Shown: positions 18,015-27,957, counted from the stretch's first letter. The stretch: DNA of 64,000 nucleotides from Burkholderia humptydooensis (GCF_001513745.1 NZ_CP013382.1:1-64000), one strand, 5' to 3'. The notes: generated by a model not told the origin, from the letters alone. Program-made: numbers and translations.

Positions 18015-18692
18015 ATGGACTCGTTGTCGAAGCGCGTGCTCGGCGCGCAAGCGCGTTTCGTCGCGGCGCTCGCCGTGCTGATCTTCGCGTCGGCGGGCTC
18101 GCTGCGTTACTGGCAGGGCTGGATCTACTGGCTCGTGTTCTCCGGCGCGACGACCTGGCTCGCGCTCCATTTCCTCAAGCACGATCCGGTGCTCGTCGAG
18201 AGCCGGATGCGCGTCGGCGTGCGAGCGGAGCGCGAGCTCAGCCAGAAGATCATCGTCGGCGTCGTGAGCGTGGCGAGCGTCGGGCTCGTCGTCGCGATGG
18301 GCGCCGAATGGCGCGTCGCGCACACGCCGGTCGACTGGCGCTCGGTCGCGCTCGGCAATGCACTCGTGATCGCGGGCTTCGCGATCTGCTTTGCGGTGCT
18401 GCGCGCGAATCGCTTCGCGTCGAGCCTCGTCGAGGTGACGCGCGATCAGACAGTGATCTCGTCCGGCCCGTATCGTCTCGTCCGCCACCCGATGTATTCC
18501 GGCGCAATGGTGATATTTTTCGGGAGCCCGATCGCCGCCCAATCGACATGGGCCTGGCCGTTCGCCGCGGTGCTCGCTGCAGGCGTCGTCGCGCGGCTCG
18601 TCGACGAGGAACGCTACCTGAGCGCGCATCTCGACGGCTATCGCGCGTACTGCGAGCGCGTGCGCTGGCGGCTCGTGCCGCGCGTCTGGTGA
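18015..18692 (+). CDS. Isoprenylcysteine carboxyl methyltransferase-like membrane protein
   Basis: A 225-residue protein with five to six hydrophobic segments and the family C-terminal motif GPYRLVRHPMYSGA followed by VDEERYL and YRAYCERVRWRLVP. These mark the ICMT/PEMT-like membrane methyltransferases that use S-adenosylmethionine; the bacterial substrates are mostly unknown. GGAGG precedes ATG 18015. Confidence 0.75.
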   Translation: MDSLSKRVLGAQARFVAALAVLIFASAGSLRYWQGWIYWLVFSGATTWLALHFLKHDPVLVESRMRVGVRAERELSQKIIVGVVSVASVGLVVAMGAEWRVAHTPVDWRSVALGNALVIAGFAICFAVLRANRFASSLVEVTRDQTVISSGPYRLVRHPMYSGAMVIFFGSPIAAQSTWAWPFAAVLAAGVVARLVDEERYLSAHLDGYRAYCERVRWRLVPRVW

Positions 18693-19007
18693 CGCCGCCA
18701 AGCCCGCCACGACGGCGCTTGCTCTACCTCGAAGGGCGTGTGACGATCTGACGAACGACGGCGGCGCGGTCGCGCATGCTGCCGCCGTCCGGTCCGGCGG
18801 CTTGAAGAAACAACCGTCGACGCTCGCTCCGCGAACGCGCCGGCCGCCCGCGTCGACACGCTTTCCACCCAAAGGTGAGATTTTTCGGGAGCTGCCGCGA
18901 AGGGGTCCGGAACCCGTCCGGACCCCGCCGACGGCTCGCCGATCGCCCGCGAAACCGGGCGCGCGGCCGGATCGAGCCTGCGGCGATACAGGCGGCATTC
19001 GCCGCAC
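18693..19007. other. Intergenic stretch with one iteron
   Basis: About 315 bases between convergent genes. Apart from the iteron at 18871-18889 nothing is recognised; open frames here look like shadows. Confidence 0.4.
18871..18889 (-). repeat. Isolated origin-type iteron, 15 kb from the array
   Basis: AAAGGTGAGATTTTTCGGG is the reverse complement of CCCGAAAAATCTCACCTTT, one base from the origin copy at 3052-3070. It is intergenic and inverted relative to the array. Confidence 0.75.
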
Positions 19008-19472
19008 TCACAGGCGCTGTCGCTTCGCGAGCGTCAGCACGCGCTCCCAGCGCAGCGCGTCGCGCTTGCCGTCCATCGGCAGCGTCCACTCGGCGCGGCG
19101 CTCGTCGCGCACGGCGACGACGAGATACCAGCGGCCATCGAGCGCCTGCGCGCGGCAGCCGCTCAGATCCGTGAGCGTGTAGCGGCCGTCGGCGCCGTCC
19201 TGCGACAGCCACAGCAGCCCCTTCGTCGCCGAGACGCGCAGGTCGCCCCATGCGCGTTGCAGCACGTGCGTCCAGCCGTCTTCGCGCGCGTTCGGCGCGA
19301 TGTCGCGCCGCCGCCGGACCCAGCGCGCGATCACCGCCGCGGTCGCGCCGGCCGCGACGGCGGCGGCGCCGATCGCAACGGCGTCGCCGAAGCGCGCGGC
19401 GATCGCGTGAAACGTATGGACTGCGCCCCAGATCAATGCGACGAACGCGAACAGAACGACGAATATCGGCAT
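19008..19472 (-). CDS. Hypothetical membrane-anchored protein
   Basis: A 154-residue protein with two hydrophobic segments at the N-terminus (about 3-22 and 30-48), then a basic linker RWVRRRRD and a soluble beta-rich domain. No family recognised. It is followed at its 3' side by the iteron-bearing gap; its start is 80 bases from the end of the patatin gene, which reads the same way. Confidence 0.55.
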   Translation of the reverse strand: MPIFVVLFAFVALIWGAVHTFHAIAARFGDAVAIGAAAVAAGATAAVIARWVRRRRDIAPNAREDGWTHVLQRAWGDLRVSATKGLLWLSQDGADGRYTLTDLSGCRAQALDGRWYLVVAVRDERRAEWTLPMDGKRDALRWERVLTLAKRQRL

Positions 19473-19551
19473 GGCGAAGCGGGAAATGGCAAAACGGAAA
19501 ATGTCGAAACGAAACGCACGGCCGGCGCGCGCCGGCCGCGAGCGGCGAGCT

Positions 19552-20790
19552 TTACCGAATCCGGTGAATGTCGTGCGTGACGAAGCCTGCGTCGTTGTCC
19601 GGCAGCGCGAGGCCGTTCTTCACCGCGAGCGTCTTGCGGATGTCCGCGAGGCCCGCGGTCCAGTGATCGCGCATCGTCGACGCGCCGAACTGATAGTCCT
19701 TGTAGTGCTGCTCGTAAGCCTTCTGCTGATAGATCAGATGCTGGACGTTGTAGCGCTTGCTGCACGACAGCGTCTCGGCCTGCTGGCACCACGGATCGCT
19801 CTTGCGGATCGCTTCGGGCACCTGATCGAGCACGCGGCGCAGCACGTTGCGAAAGCGCTGCTCGCGCTGCAGCGTATCGGTAACGAAGCGCGTGCGGCTC
19901 GAATACTGAACGTCCTTCGTGCGCTCCGTCACTTCGTTCATCGATTCGGGCAACGGCCCGCGCGCGCTCCACAGGTCGACCTGGAACGCGAGCGTGTCGC
20001 GGCGCGGCGACGCGCGCAGCACCTCCATCAGCGGCGTGTTCGACACGATGCCGCCGTCCCAGTAGAACTCGCCGTCGATCTCGACGGGCGGAAACGCCGG
20101 CGGCAGCGCGCCCGACGCCATGAAGTGCTCGGGACGCAGCGTCGTCTTCGTGTTGTCGAAGTAGATGAAGTTGCCCGTGCCGACGTTCACCGCGCCGACC
20201 GACACGCGCGTCTCGCCCGAATTGATCCGCTCGAAGTCGCACAGCTTGAGCAGCGTCGCGCGCAGCGCGGACGTGTCGTAATAGCTGACCTTCTCCGGCG
20301 GATGCGCCGAGCCCGGCAGCGGCGGCGGGAAGCGCGGCACGAAGAAGCCGCGCTGTCCCTGCACGACCGCGCTCGCCGCCTGGCTCGCGGTGAAGAACGT
20401 GCGCACGTATTCGTGGCTGTTGAAGAGCGCGGCCTCGAACATCGCCGGCAGCGCGGGAAAGAACGCGGGCTGGCAGATCGTGTTCCAGAACTCGCGCAGC
20501 CGCTCGACGCGCCGCTCGGGCGGATTGCCGGCGATCAGCGCGGTGTTCAGCGCGCCGATCGAGATGCCGGCGATCCAGTCGAGCGGAATGCCCGCTTCGT
20601 GCAGCCCCTCGAACACGCCCGCCTGATATGCGCCGAGCGCGCCGCCGCCTTGCAGCACGAGCGCGATCGTTTCGTACGGCAGATCGTGGAACGGCGTGGG
20701 CGCATGCTCGAGCGCGTGCGGCGCGCCTGCTTCGTTGTGCAGGTCCGCCGGATCGACCGCCTGCTTCTCGGTGCGGGCGCGCGGCTTCAT
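19552..20790 (-). CDS. Patatin-like phospholipase with DUF3734
   Basis: A 412-residue protein with the patatin oxyanion loop [15 protein letters not shown], nucleophile elbow GISIG and catalytic DGG ([10 protein letters not shown]), followed by a DUF3734-type C-terminal domain from about 250. It is a Ser/Asp-dyad acyl hydrolase, likely cytoplasmic. Its ATG overlaps the stop of the 3-hydroxybutyrate dehydrogenase gene (ATGA), so the two are translated together. In this operon a role near polyhydroxybutyrate or ketone body turnover is plausible but not shown. Confidence 0.85.
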   Translation of the reverse strand: MKPRARTEKQAVDPADLHNEAGAPHALEHAPTPFHDLPYETIALVLQGGGALGAYQAGVFEGLHEAGIPLDWIAGISIGALNTALIAGNPPERRVERLREFWNTICQPAFFPALPAMFEAALFNSHEYVRTFFTASQAASAVVQGQRGFFVPRFPPPLPGSAHPPEKVSYYDTSALRATLLKLCDFERINSGETRVSVGAVNVGTGNFIYFDNTKTTLRPEHFMASGALPPAFPPVEIDGEFYWDGGIVSNTPLMEVLRASPRRDTLAFQVDLWSARGPLPESMNEVTERTKDVQYSSRTRFVTDTLQREQRFRNVLRRVLDQVPEAIRKSDPWCQQAETLSCSKRYNVQHLIYQQKAYEQHYKDYQFGASTMRDHWTAGLADIRKTLAVKNGLALPDNDAGFVTHDIHRIR

Positions 20791-21572
20791 TGCATGAACC
20801 AGCCGTGGCTGACGACGAACGACTGGCCGGTCAGCGCCGCGCTCGGGAACGCCGACAGGAACAGCACCGTCTTCGCGACGTCCTCGACCGTCGTGAACAC
20901 GCCGTCCACCGTCTGGCCGAGCATCACCTTCTTCACCACGTCCTCTTCGCTGATCCCCAGCTCCTTCGCCTGCTCCGGAATCTGCTTGTCGACGAGCGGC
21001 GTGCGCACAAAGCCCGGACACACGACATGCGAGCGCACGTTGTGCTTCGCGCCTTCCTTCGCCAGCACGCGCGCGAGGCCCAGCAGCCCGTGCTTGGCCG
21101 TCACGTACGCCGACTTCAGCGGCGATGCCTCGTGCGAGTGCACCGAGCCCATGTAGATCACCACGCCGCCGCGATCGTCCTTGTACATGTGCTTGAGCGC
21201 GGCCTTCGTCGTCAGGAACGCGCCGTCGACGTGGATCGCCTGCATCTTCTTCCAGTCGGCGAACGCGTAGTTCTCGATCGGATTGACGATCTGGATGCCC
21301 GCGTTCGACACGAGGATGTCGACCGAGCCGAACGTCTCGGCCACCTTGTCGATGCCTGCGTTGACCGCGTCCTCGTTGGTCACGTCCATCGCGACGCCGA
21401 TCGCCTGGCCGCCCGCCTGCCTGATCTGCCCGGCCACCGCGTTCGCGCCGTCCTGATTCAGGTCGGCGATCGCCACCGCCGCGCCCGCGCGCGCGAGCTC
21501 CAGCGCGATTTCCTTGCCGATGCCGCTTGCTGCGCCCGTCACGACGGCGGTCTTGCCATTCAGATTGCTCAT
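20787..21572 (-). CDS. hbdH: D-3-hydroxybutyrate dehydrogenase
   Basis: A 261-residue short-chain dehydrogenase that interconverts 3-hydroxybutyrate and acetoacetate with NAD. The nucleotide motif [10 protein letters not shown] is at residue 12-21, NAGIQ near 91, and the catalytic YVTAK near 155. The C-terminal sequence [13 protein letters not shown] is typical of the hydroxybutyrate branch. It is the middle gene of an operon with acetoacetate decarboxylase upstream (46 bases) and patatin overlapping downstream. Confidence 0.9.
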   Translation of the reverse strand: MSNLNGKTAVVTGAASGIGKEIALELARAGAAVAIADLNQDGANAVAGQIRQAGGQAIGVAMDVTNEDAVNAGIDKVAETFGSVDILVSNAGIQIVNPIENYAFADWKKMQAIHVDGAFLTTKAALKHMYKDDRGGVVIYMGSVHSHEASPLKSAYVTAKHGLLGLARVLAKEGAKHNVRSHVVCPGFVRTPLVDKQIPEQAKELGISEEDVVKKVMLGQTVDGVFTTVEDVAKTVLFLSAFPSAALTGQSFVVSHGWFMQ

Positions 21573-21618
21573 GATCGAATTCCTGTCGAGAAAGTGATAG
21601 GGAACGAAGAGGCTCGCG

Positions 21619-22359
21619 TTACTGCGCGAGGTAATCGTAGACGACTTCGCCGAGGCCGAGTGTCAAATCGGCGAGCAGGTGCCGCGCTTCGACGATCTCG
21701 AGCACCGGCAGATCGGCGACGGGCGCGAGCGCATGCGGCGCGAGTTGCAGCGACGCGGGGCCCGTCCACGCGCCTTTCATGCTGATGTCCTGCAGGTAGT
21801 AACGCACGAGCTCGCACACGCGCGCCGAGCCGTCGACGTGCGGAATGATCTTCAGCAGGAAGTTCGCGCCGCCGAGGCGCTTCGCCTGCTCTTCGAGATC
21901 GAGCTCCCGGTGCTTGTAGCCCATCGTGCCCGTCGCGACGCGCACGGGGCCGTAGTCGAGCGTGCCGAGCAACGTGTCGATGTGCGTTTCCAGCGTCGGC
22001 TGCGCGAGTTTCTTCGGGAATCCCCACAATTCGCGGCCGCCCGCGATCGGCGGGTGATCGTTCAGATACATTGCGAGCGTATAGCCGCCCGGCTGGCCCT
22101 TGTATTCGACGGGGATCACCTGCCCGCTCTCGGCGTAATCGCCGAAGCCCGTCGAATCGGGCATGCGGATGAATTCGTAATGGACGAGCGGCTCCTTGAC
22201 CTCGAGCGGTTCCGGCACGATTTCGCGCAGGCGGTCCATGTCGGTGCGATACGTGATGATCAGGAATTCCCGATTGACGAAACGGTAAGGGCCCATCGGG
22301 AATGCCGGGCTCGTGAGCGGCATCGCGAATGCTTTCGATCGGACTTGGCTTGGCTTCAT
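21619..22359 (-). CDS. adc: Acetoacetate decarboxylase
   Basis: A 246-residue acetoacetate decarboxylase, which forms acetone and CO2 through a Schiff base. The catalytic lysine pair is visible in [10 protein letters not shown], and LHYEF-like and [11 protein letters not shown] stretches match the family. ATG 22359 has AAGGAG seven bases upstream. With hbdH it links the 3-hydroxybutyrate and acetoacetate pools. An iteron-like site lies 200 bases upstream. Confidence 0.9.
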   Translation of the reverse strand: MKPSQVRSKAFAMPLTSPAFPMGPYRFVNREFLIITYRTDMDRLREIVPEPLEVKEPLVHYEFIRMPDSTGFGDYAESGQVIPVEYKGQPGGYTLAMYLNDHPPIAGGRELWGFPKKLAQPTLETHIDTLLGTLDYGPVRVATGTMGYKHRELDLEEQAKRLGGANFLLKIIPHVDGSARVCELVRYYLQDISMKGAWTGPASLQLAPHALAPVADLPVLEIVEARHLLADLTLGLGEVVYDYLAQ

Positions 22360-22558
22360 GCGGACTCCTTGTTGATCGCTTCGTGGTCGGGGTGCCGATA
22401 TCGTATGCTTCCAGGAATCGATTGTGCGATGCCGCAACTGGAAAAGATTATTGCGGAATTCGCGGCAACGAAATGACAAATATTGACAATGTTGCCGAGG
22501 CGGTAACGAACGCGCATCGGCGGGTAATGGGAGACAAATCGCTGCCGCGCCGAGTCGC

Positions 22559-22577
22559 AAAGGTGAGGCTTTTCGGG
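22559..22577 (-). repeat. Isolated origin-type iteron, 19 kb from the array
   Basis: AAAGGTGAGGCTTTTCGGG is the reverse complement of CCCGAAAAGCCTCACCTTT, matching origin copies at 3148, 3292 and 3464 in layout. It lies between adc and the PAP2 gene and is inverted relative to the array. Confidence 0.75.
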
Positions 22578-22827
22578 AGCTTCGGTGAGTATTTGCGGGA
22601 CCCGTGAAACGAGGGTGAACGCAGGCCGAAAACCGGATGCGGTGACATGCGGCGCGCGCAATTGAACTTTTGGGGCGTGACTGTTCTCGAAGCGTCGCGT
22701 TGTTGAAATTGTCGATTTCCCTTTCGATCTCGCGGCGCTTCGGGTTAAGCCTGTCTTAAGCGTGCGCGTTCTAGCATCGTGCGGACCGGTGACCCGGCAT
22801 CGTTCGATTCGCTACCGTTTCAGCCCC

Positions 22828-23424
22828 ATGCAAAACTTCAATCTCGCCGTCTTTTCCGCGCTCAATGCGGGTCCCTCCCCACATCTCGCCGCCGCACGCT
22901 TCGGCGTGTTCGCCGCCGATTGGCTTGTCTACGCGGTGCCCGCGCTGCTGTTGCTGACCTGGGTGATGGGCGCGCGCCCGACGCGCCGCCAGGCGATCGA
23001 AGCGGGCGTCGGCGCGTGCATCGCGCTCGCGCTCGCGCAGGTGATCGGCCATTTCTGGTATTCGCCGCGGCCGTTCGTGCTCGGCGTCGGCGCGCAACTG
23101 ATTCCGCACGCGCCGGACGGCTCGTTTCCGAGCGATCATACGACGTTCGTCTGCAGCGTCGCGGTGGGCCTGCTGATCGCGCGCGCGACGCGCCCGGCGG
23201 GCGTCGCGCTCGCCGTCATCGCGGCGGCGATCGGGTGGGGGCGCGTGTACGTGGGCGTGCACTGGCCGCTCGACATCGTGGGCGGCGCGCTCGTCGGCAC
23301 CGCCGGCGCGCTCGCCGCGCATCTGTACGGCCGCCCGGTGACGGCGCTGCTCGACCGGATCGGCGAATCGGTGCATGCGATCGCGTTCACGCGATTGCAC
23401 GAGCGGCCGATCCGCATCGACTGA
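22828..23424 (+). CDS. PAP2-family undecaprenyl-diphosphatase (BcrC-like)
   Basis: A 198-residue membrane phosphatase with the three PAP2 motifs: a variant first motif ending in YSPRPF, the second FPSDHT, and the third GRVYVGVHWPLDIVGG with catalytic His. It probably recycles undecaprenyl pyrophosphate on the periplasmic side. ATG 22828 is chosen because the frame upstream lacks a membrane-start character. The BcrC assignment rests on size and motif layout. Confidence 0.8.
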   Translation: MQNFNLAVFSALNAGPSPHLAAARFGVFAADWLVYAVPALLLLTWVMGARPTRRQAIEAGVGACIALALAQVIGHFWYSPRPFVLGVGAQLIPHAPDGSFPSDHTTFVCSVAVGLLIARATRPAGVALAVIAAAIGWGRVYVGVHWPLDIVGGALVGTAGALAAHLYGRPVTALLDRIGESVHAIAFTRLHERPIRID

Positions 23425-23456
23425 CGGCGATCGACGGGAATCGGAGGGAATCCGAA

Positions 23457-23693
23457 TTAACCGGGCGTTCTCGTCTGCGCGGCGTCGTTCGTCGAGCCCG
23501 GCTCGGCGTCCGCGCCGCCGTGCAATTCGACGTTCCCGTTCTGCAACTGGCGCGCGGCTTCGCGATCGAGCGCGCTGTCCTTCAGGATCGCGCACATCGC
23601 GACGAACAGCGCGAGCGCGATTGCGCCGAGCCCGCAATAGCCGACGATTCTGAGCGTTCTCGGGATGCCTGCGTGAGTGTGACGGCGAGTCAT
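23457..23693 (-). CDS. Small single-pass membrane protein
   Basis: A 78-residue protein with one hydrophobic helix (about 15-38) and a polar C-terminus. No family recognised. It is convergent with the PAP2 gene, 32 bases away. Confidence 0.45.
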   Translation of the reverse strand: MTRRHTHAGIPRTLRIVGYCGLGAIALALFVAMCAILKDSALDREAARQLQNGNVELHGGADAEPGSTNDAAQTRTPG

Positions 23694-24190
23694 GGTCGCG
23701 TTCCGGGTGGCGACGCGCGAAGTCGCGCGGTCTCGTTCTCGTTCGACGCGGAAAAAGTACGACGCGCGTCGCTGCGTTTTCGATATCCGGTCACGGCGGC
23801 GCGGGCTCCGTTGTCCCGTGAATGACGCCGATGCGTGCCGCGACGGCTTCGCCGAACCGGCCGCGTGCCGTCGACACAGGTATAGGACACGGGCGTTGCG
23901 GATGCAACTCCGTTCGTGTGGAGACGCGCGCGAGGCGGCTCGTGCGATGCAGGCGGATCGACGGAATGTGAACGTGTGCGCGTCGACGGATGCTGCTGCG
24001 GCGTTTATCTACGGGAAAACGGCGGAAAAACGAATGAAACGGCTTCGTCGATGCGCAGCGTGGCATCGAAGACGCGCAACGTGATTTGCCGTTCGCCACC
24101 CGCCGTTCGCCGGCGCAACGCTCATGCGCCCAGCCTGCCGCCCGCCGATGCGAGCCGAACGCACGCCGCGCGCTCGGCTCGCTTGCCGCA
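23694..24190. other. Gap with no supported gene
   Basis: About 500 bases of mixed composition. Open frames on both strands are Arg-rich and lack ribosome sites. It is upstream of the small membrane protein gene and downstream of the flavoprotein gene; nothing else is seen. Confidence 0.4.
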
Positions 24191-25021
24191 TCAGTCTTCG
24201 AGCGATTCGTGCACCGCGACCGCGCCGTGCTTCCAGTAAGCGGACGCGCGAATCCGCGATTTCGCGACGCCGCGCTCGCGACACAGATGCTCGCGCACGC
24301 CGCGCATCGCGGCTGCTTCGCCTGCGGCCCACACGTAGCCGTCGCCCGCCGGCAGCGGCAGTTCGCGCAGCGCGTCGACGAGCTGGCTCGCGCCGCGCTC
24401 GCCGTTCGCCGCATCGCCGCGATGACGCCAGACGACATACAGATTCGCGTCGGTTTCGAACTCGATCTGCGCCGACGGATCGGCCACCTCGAGCACGGCC
24501 GCGACGCGCGTGCCGGCCGGCAATTCCTCGAGCCGTCGCGCGACGGCGGGCAGCGCGGTGTCGTCGCCGATCAACAGATGCCAGTCGAAATCCTTCGGGA
24601 TCACGAACGAACCGCGCGGCCCGCCGATGCCGAGCGTCTGTCCGACGCGCGCCCGCGCGGCCCACTGCGACGCCGGCCCCGGATGGCGCAGCACGAAATC
24701 GAGATCGAGCTCGCGCGCGGCGCGATCGTAGCGGCGCGGCGTGAAATCGCGGGCGATTGGCCGCGGCTTGTCTTCGGGAAACACGATCCCGTCCGGGCCG
24801 AATTCGGGGCGTGCGGGCGCGTCTTCGCCGGGCGGCGGGAAGAAGACTTTCACGTGATCGTCGAACGACGCCGATTCGAAATCGTCGAGCTCGTTTCCTG
24901 TCAGCGTCACGCGCTTCAGGTGGGGTGTCACGTCGACGACGCGCTTGACCTGCAGCAGGCGGAATTTCAGCGTATGGCGCACGCGTACGACCGCGCGCTC
25001 GGTAGTCGGTTGGGTCATCAT
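24191..25021 (-). CDS. Siderophore-interacting FAD ferric reductase (YqjH-like)
   Basis: A 276-residue flavoprotein of the siderophore-interacting (FAD_binding_9/SIP) family. The N-terminal FAD barrel holds RDFTPRRYD near residue 95 and the NAD(P)-binding region holds LLIGDDTALPA near 153 and YVWAAGEAAAMRGVREHL near 230. Such proteins reduce ferric siderophores in the cytoplasm. The gene follows a PadR gene by 39 bases in the same direction, the same pairing as E. coli YqjI-YqjH, so metal-dependent repression is likely. Confidence 0.9.
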   Translation of the reverse strand: MMTQPTTERAVVRVRHTLKFRLLQVKRVVDVTPHLKRVTLTGNELDDFESASFDDHVKVFFPPPGEDAPARPEFGPDGIVFPEDKPRPIARDFTPRRYDRAARELDLDFVLRHPGPASQWAARARVGQTLGIGGPRGSFVIPKDFDWHLLIGDDTALPAVARRLEELPAGTRVAAVLEVADPSAQIEFETDANLYVVWRHRGDAANGERGASQLVDALRELPLPAGDGYVWAAGEAAAMRGVREHLCRERGVAKSRIRASAYWKHGAVAVHESLED

Positions 25022-25060
25022 ATCGATCGGTTCTCCTTGATAAACCGGACGCGGCGGGAT

Positions 25061-25777
25061 TCAGCCCTCCGTGCGGCCTTCGATGTCGGCGACGGCGCGC
25101 CGCAGAATGGCCGCGATGCGGCGTTGCTCGTCGGCGCTGGCGCCGCTCTTGCGAAAAAGCGCCTGCTTGAGAGCCATCCGCGCTTCGACGAATTCCGGCA
25201 GCCAGCCGCGCGTGTCGTCGTCGGGCGCGGCAGGCGCTTCGCCGGCGAACGCGCGACGCATGAAATCCATCTTGCGACCGAGATGCGCAAGCTTCGCGAA
25301 CAGCATCTCGACGCGCTCGCGCTGCGCGTCGAGATGCGCGCGGCCCGCGTCGGCGAGCGCGTAGCGCTTGCGGTTGCCTTCGGCCTGCACCGTTACGTAG
25401 CCGAGCTCCTCCAGATAGGTGAGCGCCGGGTACACCATGCCGGGGCTCGGCGCGTAGAAGCCGCTCGAGCGCGTGTCGAGCGCCTTGATCAGCTCGTAGC
25501 CGTGGCTCGGCTGCTCGGCGAGCAGCGCGAGCAGCAGCAACTGCAGATCGTCAGCGCTGAATTGGCGGCCGCGCGGCATCGCGTCGTCTCCGCCGAAACC
25601 GCCGAAACCGCCGAAACCCCCGGGGCCGCCGCCGAAGCCGCCGAATGGGCCGAAACCGTGTCGGCCGCCGCCGCGGCGATGGCCGCCGAACATATGGCGG
25701 AACATCTCGAGCGGGCTGGGGTGAACCGAGTCGTGCATGCCGCATTCGCGGCGGGAAAACCGTTGAGCGTGGTGCAT
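25061..25777 (-). CDS. PadR-family metal-responsive regulator (YqjI-like)
   Basis: A 238-residue regulator. Residues about 1-65 are rich in His, Gly and Phe (GGHRRGGGRHGFGPFGGFGGG and Phe-Gly-Gly repeats), which recalls the metal-binding N-terminus of YqjI. A PadR winged helix follows (QLLLLALLAEQPSHGYELIKAL, SPGMVYPALTYLEELGYV), then a helical dimerisation tail. AGGAGG lies before ATG 25777. It leads the operon with the ferric reductase and is preceded by a tandem TATC-GAAA-GATA operator, so it should control itself and the reductase. The nickel/iron response is inferred from YqjI. Confidence 0.85.
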   Translation of the reverse strand: MHHAQRFSRRECGMHDSVHPSPLEMFRHMFGGHRRGGGRHGFGPFGGFGGGPGGFGGFGGFGGDDAMPRGRQFSADDLQLLLLALLAEQPSHGYELIKALDTRSSGFYAPSPGMVYPALTYLEELGYVTVQAEGNRKRYALADAGRAHLDAQRERVEMLFAKLAHLGRKMDFMRRAFAGEAPAAPDDDTRGWLPEFVEARMALKQALFRKSGASADEQRRIAAILRRAVADIEGRTEG

Positions 25778-25803
25778 TGTCGCCTCCTGGGTGACTTTGG
25801 ATG

Positions 25804-25829
25804 TATCGAAAGATATATATCGAAAGATA
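25804..25829. promoter_or_regulatory. Tandem PadR operator
   Basis: TATCGAAAGATA occurs twice (25804-25815 and 25818-25829) with a 14-base period; each unit is a TATC/GATA inverted repeat. It lies 27 bases upstream of the PadR start, where a repressor site would block the promoter. Confidence 0.7.
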
Positions 25830-25869
25830 TAAAGTCAACGTGATTTAAAAGGGGCGGATGAGAGGGGCG

Positions 25870-26435
25870 CAGTTGATTGTCGACGTATCCGAGGACTCGC
25901 CGATACTTGTCATGATCGTAGCCGCGATCCGCAAAGACGCATTTGGGCCGGCTCAGCGGTCGGCCACGGACGCTTGATCGGCATGATCGCTTCGATCAAG
26001 GGAATCAGTTGCGTGACGTGATTGTGTGGCTAGGGGGCCGTCAGGAGGATTGCCGCGACTGGTGCACCGCTGGCGTCGGTGGGGTTCGGGCCGGTTCTTC
26101 GCCCGCTCCAACCGCACGAATTGACGAGGAGCCGGAGACCACGCGCGAGAAGTCGATCTGCCTTGCTGCGTGTAGTTTGATCAGTCGCAATGCGCGCAAG
26201 GCGTCCCGCACGCCAGCCGCTGCAAGCTGCTCACACCCGAGCCAGATCCATTTCCGCAGGAAGATCGCGCCGGCGAATACCCGTCTTCGGCACGAGCAGG
26301 ATGCTCGTGAGCGCGGCTTGCGATCTCGATACCTGAAGCGACGGGGCTTGGTCGGCGGTAGAAGCGGCTCGATTAGTTTCCACAATCCGTTGTCGACGAT
26401 TGACTTGCCCGTCTTCCTGATCCCGTTGTCAGCGC
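25870..26435 (-). pseudogene. IS5-type transposase remnant
   Basis: On the minus strand, pieces of one IS5-family (IS427/IS402-like) transposase can be read in changing frames: LWKLIEPLLPPTKPRRFRYRDRKP near 26385, AAGVRDALRALRLIKLHAARQIDFSRVVSGSSSIRAVGAG, then HVTQLIPLIEAIMPIKRPWP near 26010 and VFADRGYDHDKYRRVL near 25900. Internal deletions and frameshifts have killed it. Terminal repeats were not found. Confidence 0.75.
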
Positions 26436-26816
26436 TTGGTTGACAGTGGAAGTCATATCTGAAAATTGAGCTTGCCCTGTTCGCCCGCTGATAATGACAA
26501 TTTTGCGTAACTTGAAATTATTAATTGAACTGAGCCCGTTCATGAAGCGGAACAGATTCAATCGCGATCAATAATAATTCTCAAGCTGTAAATCTCTTCA
26601 GGTAAATATGCAATAACAGATTTATTGAGGTTGGGGTAGCATTTTGTGATTGGAGTGACGAAGAACAAAGGCTAAATAATTCATTTTCCTTGCTGTGTCC
26701 ATACGAAATCTCATAGAGCAAAAAATTTTGAAAATAATGCTGATCGTGCTAATTTGAATGGGCTGCCATCATTCGATGGTGGCTCATTGGTTTCTTGATT
26801 TATCAAAGGAGCGGAA
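26436..26816. promoter_or_regulatory. AT-rich leader with probable sigma-70 promoter
   Basis: About 380 AT-rich bases without a gene. TTGAAA (26728-26733) and TAATTT (26750-26755) with a 16-base spacer form a plausible promoter for the JmjC-cupin gene, and a small CCATC/GATGG hairpin lies just downstream near 26766-26779. Confidence 0.5.
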
Positions 26817-27957
26817 ATGACTCTCAATGCTGAAGACATCAATTTGAATAAACAATACGTCAAGCTCCGGGAGGTGAACAAATCTTATCTGTAATGGAGA
26901 GTGAGGGATTTGGATGATTACTTGAATTCTCACGAGGGAAATTTGCATGAATTCGTGCAGGGTGCGAAAGACGGATCACTGATAGATATTCCTGCGTTCA
27001 ATGAAAATAATGGTGGAGGGAAAAAGCAGTTCATCGCAAATAAATTCCACAAGGGCGCAACGTTCAAGCTCAGCGAGCTTGAATGGAGAATTCCGCTGTT
27101 TGGTTCCCTGTGCAGACGTATAGAGGGAACATTCGGTGGTGAAGCCGTCGCGAAAATATTCCTTACCCCGCCAAACACCAGTGGATTCTCGTCGCATTTT
27201 GATTCGGAGTCTGTCTTTGCTGCTCAGCTTTCCGGCACTAAGATATGGTCGACCTATCCAAGAATCGCGACCAACCCGCGTGCCTCAGTGGCACGGAAGC
27301 TCACTGCGAAGGAGATTTCACAGCCTGCCGAGCAGTTCGTTCTGGAGCCCGGTGATGTGCTGTATTTGCCAGCCGGGACGCCTCATCGAACGCAATGTGA
27401 CGGCGCCATGTCGCTATACGTAAGTATTGGATTGACGCCGTGGACCGCAACGGATGTGATCAAATACATCGTCGACAGTTTGTCGCTCAAGGAACCGGCC
27501 CTGCCTGCGCCGCTGTTCCAGTCCGAACCCTACTGCGAGATCCTGCTCAACGAGGCCATCGACCGTGCCGCGACGGAACTGAAAAAAGTATCTGCCGGCA
27601 AAGCTTGGGCTCATTACATTCGCTCGGAAAATTCAGTTCGCCCACGTGTCAATGATCAGGCGTTTACCAATTACAGTTTCGCGCAGGACATTTCCGCGAC
27701 ATCGCTCGTTCGACGTAATCCGTGCAAGCTGGTTGAAATCGTCGAGAGTGAGAATGGAATAAGACTATATTTATCTGATTCGACGAGTGCCGCCCTTAAT
27801 TTGCAGAAGCAACCATCTTACTTGGAACTTCCTGGATTCGTTAAGCAGGATCTGGAGGAACTGTGACATCGCGCAGGTTCCTGGCGCCCTCGACACGAAG
27901 TCGAAAATTATTCTCGTCAAAGAGCTCTTGAAACACGGAGTGCTAAGTGCAGAATAA
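26817..27957 (+). pseudogene. JmjC/cupin-4 oxygenase gene with nonsense codon and frameshift
   Basis: A strong AAAGGAG precedes ATG 26817, which opens 25 codons and then meets TAA at 26892-26894. The same frame resumes at once and runs to 27866, encoding a JmjC-type protein with the iron ligands in SGFSSHFDSE (His and Asp) and PAGTPHRTQ (distal His). After its TGA, another frame continues to TAA 27955-27957 (CDIAQVPGALDTKSKIILV), a plausible family C-terminus that would then overlap the transporter start. The simplest reading is one gene of about 380 codons with two lesions. If translated from GTG 26901 the core enzyme could still be made. Family members hydroxylate ribosomal proteins or peptides; the substrate here is unknown. 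Confidence 0.65.

Noticed and set aside
26817..26894. A 25-residue peptide with a strong ribosome site, as RiPP precursor for the JmjC enzyme
   Set aside because: Its stop is in frame with the oxygenase, which resumes directly, so an interrupted N-terminus is simpler. Kept as an alternative in the JmjC finding.
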